Origin: UBA9732 sp963649615
Lineage (GTDB): Bacteria > Spirochaetota > Spirochaetia > Sphaerochaetales > Sphaerochaetaceae
Direction: 5' to 3'
DNA length: 16,477 bases
Assembly (NCBI GenBank): GCA_963649615.1
Contig: CAVJIN010000036.1
Coordinates: 1-16,477 of the forward strand
The notes beneath the pieces were generated by a model. That model was not told the DNA's origin. It saw nothing but the letters and a program-made list of their open reading frames with translations, and searched no databases. The first letter of the stretch is position 1; each line of letters opens with the position of its first letter. Positions 13,287-16,477 of the stretch are shown one piece after another. The translations under genes and the position numbers were made by a program.

Positions 13287-13994
13287 ATGAAAAAAAGGCA
13301 CATTTTTAAATTTTTCATAAATATTTTACTTTTAACTCTTTTAATTTTTTGTGCCAGTTCTTGTGCAAGTACCTTTAGCTTTGAAACAGAAGCAGAAGAA
13401 TATGACTACGCACTTCACTATGCATTGGACAATTCAAACGAAAGTGCTATCTCAACCCTATACTTCAAAGTCACACAATCTACTTGTTTTCTACCAGCAA
13501 GCTTGTCTTTCATCCAAGACAATGCATCCCAAATTCCTGGAATGACAAAACTCCTTACAGAGTGGACTTCTTACATGAATTCCTACTCATTACAACGCTT
13601 TGAAGAAGTTCGCACATATCTTAATACTACAATTAGTTCAGTGACTTTTGAAAATCCCATAGAATTAGTTAGTCAGTCTAATGACAGTGCATCAGTGACT
13701 TTTGAAACAGCTTTTGGTAAAGAAATCAAACTCTATATTAGACAAAAGCTAAGCGATGTTGATTTGTCAAAGTGGAAAGAAGTAGCTACCCAATATAGAG
13801 CTTGGGCTGAAACTAGAAATATTCTGTTTGATGAAGACAATATACAACTTGAAGAAATTGATTTACTTGACGAGTTGGCAGATTACATATGCAATTTATA
13901 TTTCAAAAGTTTAAAAGATTCTGAAATTTTACTTAGGACAACTCCAGACCCAAATTTAGATAAAACAATTTCAAAGGTTTTTGGCTTAGAATAG
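13287..13994 (+). CDS. Putative lipoprotein, DUF4197-like
   Basis: A 235-residue secreted protein. The N-terminus has Lys/Arg (MKKRHIFK), a hydrophobic core (about 9-22) and a possible relaxed lipobox ASSC with Cys26, consistent with a lipoprotein. The mature part is acidic and helix-rich, with a repeated SVTFE segment and an ending close to TTPDPNLDKTISKVFG. This ending and the overall pattern resemble DUF4197 proteins, which end with a similar leucine/lysine KVFG stretch; the link rests on recalled pattern only. Function is unknown. It begins two bases after the pseudouridine synthase stop without its own clear ribosome binding site, so translation is probably coupled, and rarA follows after 35 bases. 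Confidence 0.75.
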   Translation: MKKRHIFKFFINILLLTLLIFCASSCASTFSFETEAEEYDYALHYALDNSNESAISTLYFKVTQSTCFLPASLSFIQDNASQIPGMTKLLTEWTSYMNSYSLQRFEEVRTYLNTTISSVTFENPIELVSQSNDSASVTFETAFGKEIKLYIRQKLSDVDLSKWKEVATQYRAWAETRNILFDEDNIQLEEIDLLDELADYICNLYFKSLKDSEILLRTTPDPNLDKTISKVFGLE

Positions 13995-14029
13995 CTTTGG
14001 AATAACCAATACGGACAAAAGAGGAAAAC

Positions 14030-16204
14030 ATGCAACTGTTTGATAGCTCACGAATTGAAATCAAAAATCAACCTCTAGCTTATAGAATGAGACCAAGAAC
14101 CCTTGATGAATACATAGGACAGGACCACATAGTAGGTCCAGGCAGACTTTTAAGACGTTCCATTCAAGCAGATCAGTTATCCTCTGTTATTTTTTATGGG
14201 CCTCCAGGAACAGGAAAAACTACTTTAGCACGAGTAATTGCAAACACAACCAAAAGTCATTTTTCAACAATTAATGCAGTTCTTTCTGGAGTCAAAGAAC
14301 TAAGAGACGAAATCCAAGAAGCCAAGGAAAGACTGGACTTATACGGCAAACGTACCATTTTATTTGTAGATGAAGTTCATAGGTGGAATAAAAGCCAACA
14401 GGATGCCCTTCTTCCTTGGGTAGAAAATGGCACATTTATTTTGATTGGTGCAACCACAGAAAATCCCTTCTTTGAAGTAAATGCTGCTCTTGTAAGCCGC
14501 TCTAGAATTTTTCAACTTAAACCTTTAACAAATGAAGACTTAACAAAAATTGCATGGCAAGCAATAAAGGATAAAGAGCGTGGCTATGGGAACTTAGAAG
14601 TTTCGTTTGAAGATGGTGCGTTGGAGCACCTTGTTGACGTAGCTTCTGGAGACGCTAGAAGCCTTTTAAATGCATTAGAGCTTGCTGTAGAAACAACTCC
14701 CAAAGACGGTAATACTGTCTATATTTCAAAGGAAACTGCAGAAGAAAGTATCCAGCGCAAAGCTGTTCTCTATGACAAGGAAGGCGACTACCATTTTGAC
14801 GTCATTAGCGCATTCATTAAATCCTTACGCGGAAGCGATCCAGATGCTGCACTCTATTGGCTTGCAAAAATGGTTTACGCTGGTGAAGACCCTCGCTTTA
14901 TTTTCCGAAGAATGATGATTAGCGCCTGCGAAGACGTTGGACTTGCTGATCCAAATGCCATTGTAGTTGTCCAGTCAGATGCAGCAGCCTTCAACATGAT
15001 TGGAATGCCTGAAGGACGCTATCACCTAGCACATGCAGCTCTCTATTTGGCAACCGCACCAAAAAGTAACAGTGCAATGGGATTTTTTGACGCCTTAAAA
15101 AGCGTTGAAGAGGAAGCCTCTAACGCAGAAGTGCCTAATCATCTCAGAGATGCAAGTAGAGATTCCAAAGGCTTTGGTCATGGAGAAGGCTACATGTACC
15201 CACATGCTTATCAAGACCACTGGGTTGCACAACAATACCTTCCAAACGAACTTCAAGGCAAAATTTTCTATCATGTTGGCCAATTAGGCTATGAAAAGCA
15301 GATTGCAGATGCTGTAAACAAACGCCGAGAGATACAACTTGAGAGCGTAGACATTAATGCTTTCCCTGAAAACTTAACTTTTTCTCCGGACGATAAAGGC
15401 AGAGATCTTTGGCTAAGACGCACTGTTAGTGGAAGAAGCAAAGCCCTTGAAGATTTGAGAACTCTAATGTTTTCAAAGACCAGCATTACTCGTTCAGACA
15501 GAGTTCTAATTCTTAATGCGGGCCACGGTTTACTTCTTTGGGAAGCCTTCAGAAAAACACCAGAAGGTTTAGCTGTTGCAGTTGTTCATACGCCGGAAGA
15601 AAAGGCCTACATTAGCCATTATCTTTCTTCTCTAGACGTTGTCTCTGCACCTGTGGTTTTATGCAACAAAGACTTCTCCTCTGCACTCGATAGCTTAGAT
15701 ACCCAACTTGAAAACGGTATCCTTTTTGAGCACATCTTTGCTCGAAATCTAATCAAGAATAATCCCGATTCCTCTATCCTTTTAACAAAAATGAAAGACC
15801 ATTTAGCTCCTAACGGCGACATAATCTTATGTGAAACAATAGCCTCAGAAGCCTCTAGATTATCTGATTTTATTCACATGGGCCCAACACAGGATATTCT
15901 TCTTAAAGCAGAGGCTATTGTCTATGATAAATACTTAACCAGAAAGGATCTTGTAAACCTTTTGCACAATAATTTTAACTCTATTGAACTTGAAGATTAC
16001 AGCTTTACTGAATCAAGAATTGCAACACCACAAGATGTTACTAGATGGATGGAAAAAAGTTATGTCCCAGCTATATTAAAAACTGACGCTTCAATGACAA
16101 CAGATAGACTTGAGAAGTTAACTAAAGAGTTAACTAACACTTTGTGTGCTGCACCACTTGAATGGAACACTGTTTGTGTTATTGCAAAACTTACAGAGGT
16201 TTAA
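14030..16204 (+). CDS. rarA: RarA/MgsA AAA+ ATPase fused to a methyltransferase-like domain
   Basis: The first 435 or so residues are a RarA (MgsA/WRNIP1-type) replication-associated ATPase acting at stalled forks. Visible parts are the N-terminal RMRPRTLDEYIGQDH, Walker A GPPGTGKTT (57-65, Lys63), Walker B ILFVDEVHR (Asp114, Glu115), sensor 1 GATTENP (140-146), arginine finger region SRSR (156-159), and the tetramerisation region ending GYEKQIADAVNKRREIQ. Ordinary RarA proteins stop near here. This one continues with about 290 residues that look like a class I SAM methyltransferase: VLILNAGHG (motif I-like, 496-500), HTPEE after the next strand, and APNGDIILCE (about 595-602) as a motif resembling the post-IV strand. 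Motif I has Asn where an acidic residue is usual, so catalysis is uncertain. AGAGGA precedes the ATG. It is the third gene of its operon. Confidence 0.92.
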   Translation: MQLFDSSRIEIKNQPLAYRMRPRTLDEYIGQDHIVGPGRLLRRSIQADQLSSVIFYGPPGTGKTTLARVIANTTKSHFSTINAVLSGVKELRDEIQEAKERLDLYGKRTILFVDEVHRWNKSQQDALLPWVENGTFILIGATTENPFFEVNAALVSRSRIFQLKPLTNEDLTKIAWQAIKDKERGYGNLEVSFEDGALEHLVDVASGDARSLLNALELAVETTPKDGNTVYISKETAEESIQRKAVLYDKEGDYHFDVISAFIKSLRGSDPDAALYWLAKMVYAGEDPRFIFRRMMISACEDVGLADPNAIVVVQSDAAAFNMIGMPEGRYHLAHAALYLATAPKSNSAMGFFDALKSVEEEASNAEVPNHLRDASRDSKGFGHGEGYMYPHAYQDHWVAQQYLPNELQGKIFYHVGQLGYEKQIADAVNKRREIQLESVDINAFPENLTFSPDDKGRDLWLRRTVSGRSKALEDLRTLMFSKTSITRSDRVLILNAGHGLLLWEAFRKTPEGLAVAVVHTPEEKAYISHYLSSLDVVSAPVVLCNKDFSSALDSLDTQLENGILFEHIFARNLIKNNPDSSILLTKMKDHLAPNGDIILCETIASEASRLSDFIHMGPTQDILLKAEAIVYDKYLTRKDLVNLLHNNFNSIELEDYSFTESRIATPQDVTRWMEKSYVPAILKTDASMTTDRLEKLTKELTNTLCAAPLEWNTVCVIAKLTEV

Positions 16205-16230
16205 TAATTCGAGTTCAGAAACAACTGACA

Positions 16231-16284
16231 CGTCCTAAACGTCAAGAACAGCCAGAACATCAAGAACGTCGAGAACGTCCAGGA
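16231..16284 (+). repeat. 9-bp degenerate tandem repeat after rarA
   Basis: Six units of nine bases: CGTCCTAAA, CGTCAAGAA, CAGCCAGAA, CATCAAGAA, CGTCGAGAA and CGTCCAGGA. Read in one plus-strand frame they give RPK-RQE-QPE-HQE-RRE-RPG, but no ATG, GTG or TTG with a ribosome binding site opens that frame after the rarA stop. No function is assigned. Confidence 0.85.
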
Positions 16285-16367
16285 CAGATTGGTAAACACT
16301 TGAAACAGATTTTACAAGCATAAGACAGCAGTTCTAACTCAGCCAAGTCGTTGGACTCATACTTTTT

Positions 16368-16398
16368 GAGCTCTAAATTTTCTAGAGTTCTATTTTTT
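16368..16398 (+). terminator. Probable rho-independent terminator of the rarA operon
   Basis: GAGCTCTA (16368-16375) pairs with TAGAGTTC (16383-16390) in an 8-bp stem with one G-U pair and a seven-base loop, followed by TATTTTTT. It lies about 165 bases after the rarA stop and works only in the plus direction. The stem is AT-rich, so strength is uncertain. Confidence 0.5.
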
Positions 16399-16477
16399 GG
16401 ATCTGACAGAAAAATTAACTTTAAATAGATCCATTTTTTGGATCTGGTGGAAAAATTAATTTCAAATAGTTCCATTT
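16392..16477. repeat. 41-bp tandem repeat running off the window edge
   Basis: Unit 1 is 16392-16432 and unit 2 is 16433-16473; a third begins at 16474 and is cut by the window end. Units share ATTTTTTGGATCTG, GAAAAATTAA, an AAATAG segment and a final TCC, with scattered substitutions. The junction AGATCC/GGATCT forms a 7-bp inverted repeat around five T residues. Because 41 is not a multiple of three, the repeat shifts frame in any reading and is unlikely to be coding. Confidence 0.88.

Noticed and set aside
13630..13710. Internal repeat in the lipoprotein (two SVTFE segments)
   Set aside because: The shared stretch is about 15 bases and could be two similar beta strands; there is no longer periodicity.
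16201..16323. Arg/Glu-rich reading frame in the 9-bp repeat as a small gene or rarA extension
   Set aside because: It is out of frame with rarA, which has a normal TAA, and it lacks a start codon with a ribosome binding site.
16260..16475. Minus-strand open frame of 71 codons beginning in the 41-bp repeat
   Set aside because: It runs through the tandem repeat (not a multiple of three) and the terminator hairpin, has low-complexity sequence and no ribosome binding site.
16392..16477. CRISPR array
   Set aside because: The repeats are directly adjacent and diverged, with no unique spacers and no cas genes in the window.

Overview
The window reads as a low-GC anaerobic or microaerophilic bacterium. 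It carries an oxygen-sensitive glycyl-radical ribonucleotide reductase, a flavodiiron oxygen reductase, and a RarA ATPase fused to a methyltransferase-like domain. I associate that last architecture with Treponema-type spirochaetes, but only from memory; no rRNA or other firm taxonomic marker is present.

Layout. (1) 1-2174, plus strand: an acyl-CoA/acyl-ACP synthetase behind a promoter flanked by two equally spaced 23-bp inverted repeats, then the decayed remnant of a DMT/EamA transporter. (2) 2179-6487, minus strand: nrdD, nrdG and a flavodiiron protein gene as one operon (class III RNR with a fused glutaredoxin-like domain, its radical SAM activase, and an O2/NO reductase). A pair of NrdR boxes lies upstream. 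(3) 6494-6816: intergenic, with the NrdR boxes and four alternating copies of an 8-bp word that can form competing hairpins. (4) 6817-11520, minus strand: a tightly packed cassette of UDP-glucuronate 4-epimerase, plant-type galacturonokinase-like GHMP kinase, sugar nucleotidyltransferase, cupin, LacI-family regulator and a small unknown protein. The first three enzymes make a complete predicted route from free galacturonate through GalA-1-phosphate and UDP-GalA to UDP-GlcA. (5) 11569-11580: twelve Ns, an assembly gap. (6) 11605-12309, minus strand: Bax inhibitor-1-type membrane protein. (7) 12457-16204, plus strand: RluA-type pseudouridine synthase with a cysteine-rich tandem-repeat insert, a probable DUF4197-type lipoprotein, and the RarA fusion. 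(8) 16205-16477: a 9-bp tandem repeat, a probable terminator and a 41-bp tandem repeat running off the window edge.

The strongest candidate for a little-described system is the galacturonate activation cassette (8519-11520, with regulator and accessory genes to 6817). Its kinase resembles plant galacturonokinase rather than bacterial galactokinase. Two of its genes, the epimerase and the cupin, have extended -10 elements placed so that transcription would begin exactly at the ATG (leaderless mRNA). This differs from the Shine-Dalgarno starts of several other genes in the window and, with the AGTAGAC hairpin element and the gap, raises the possibility that this block was transferred in or mis-joined.
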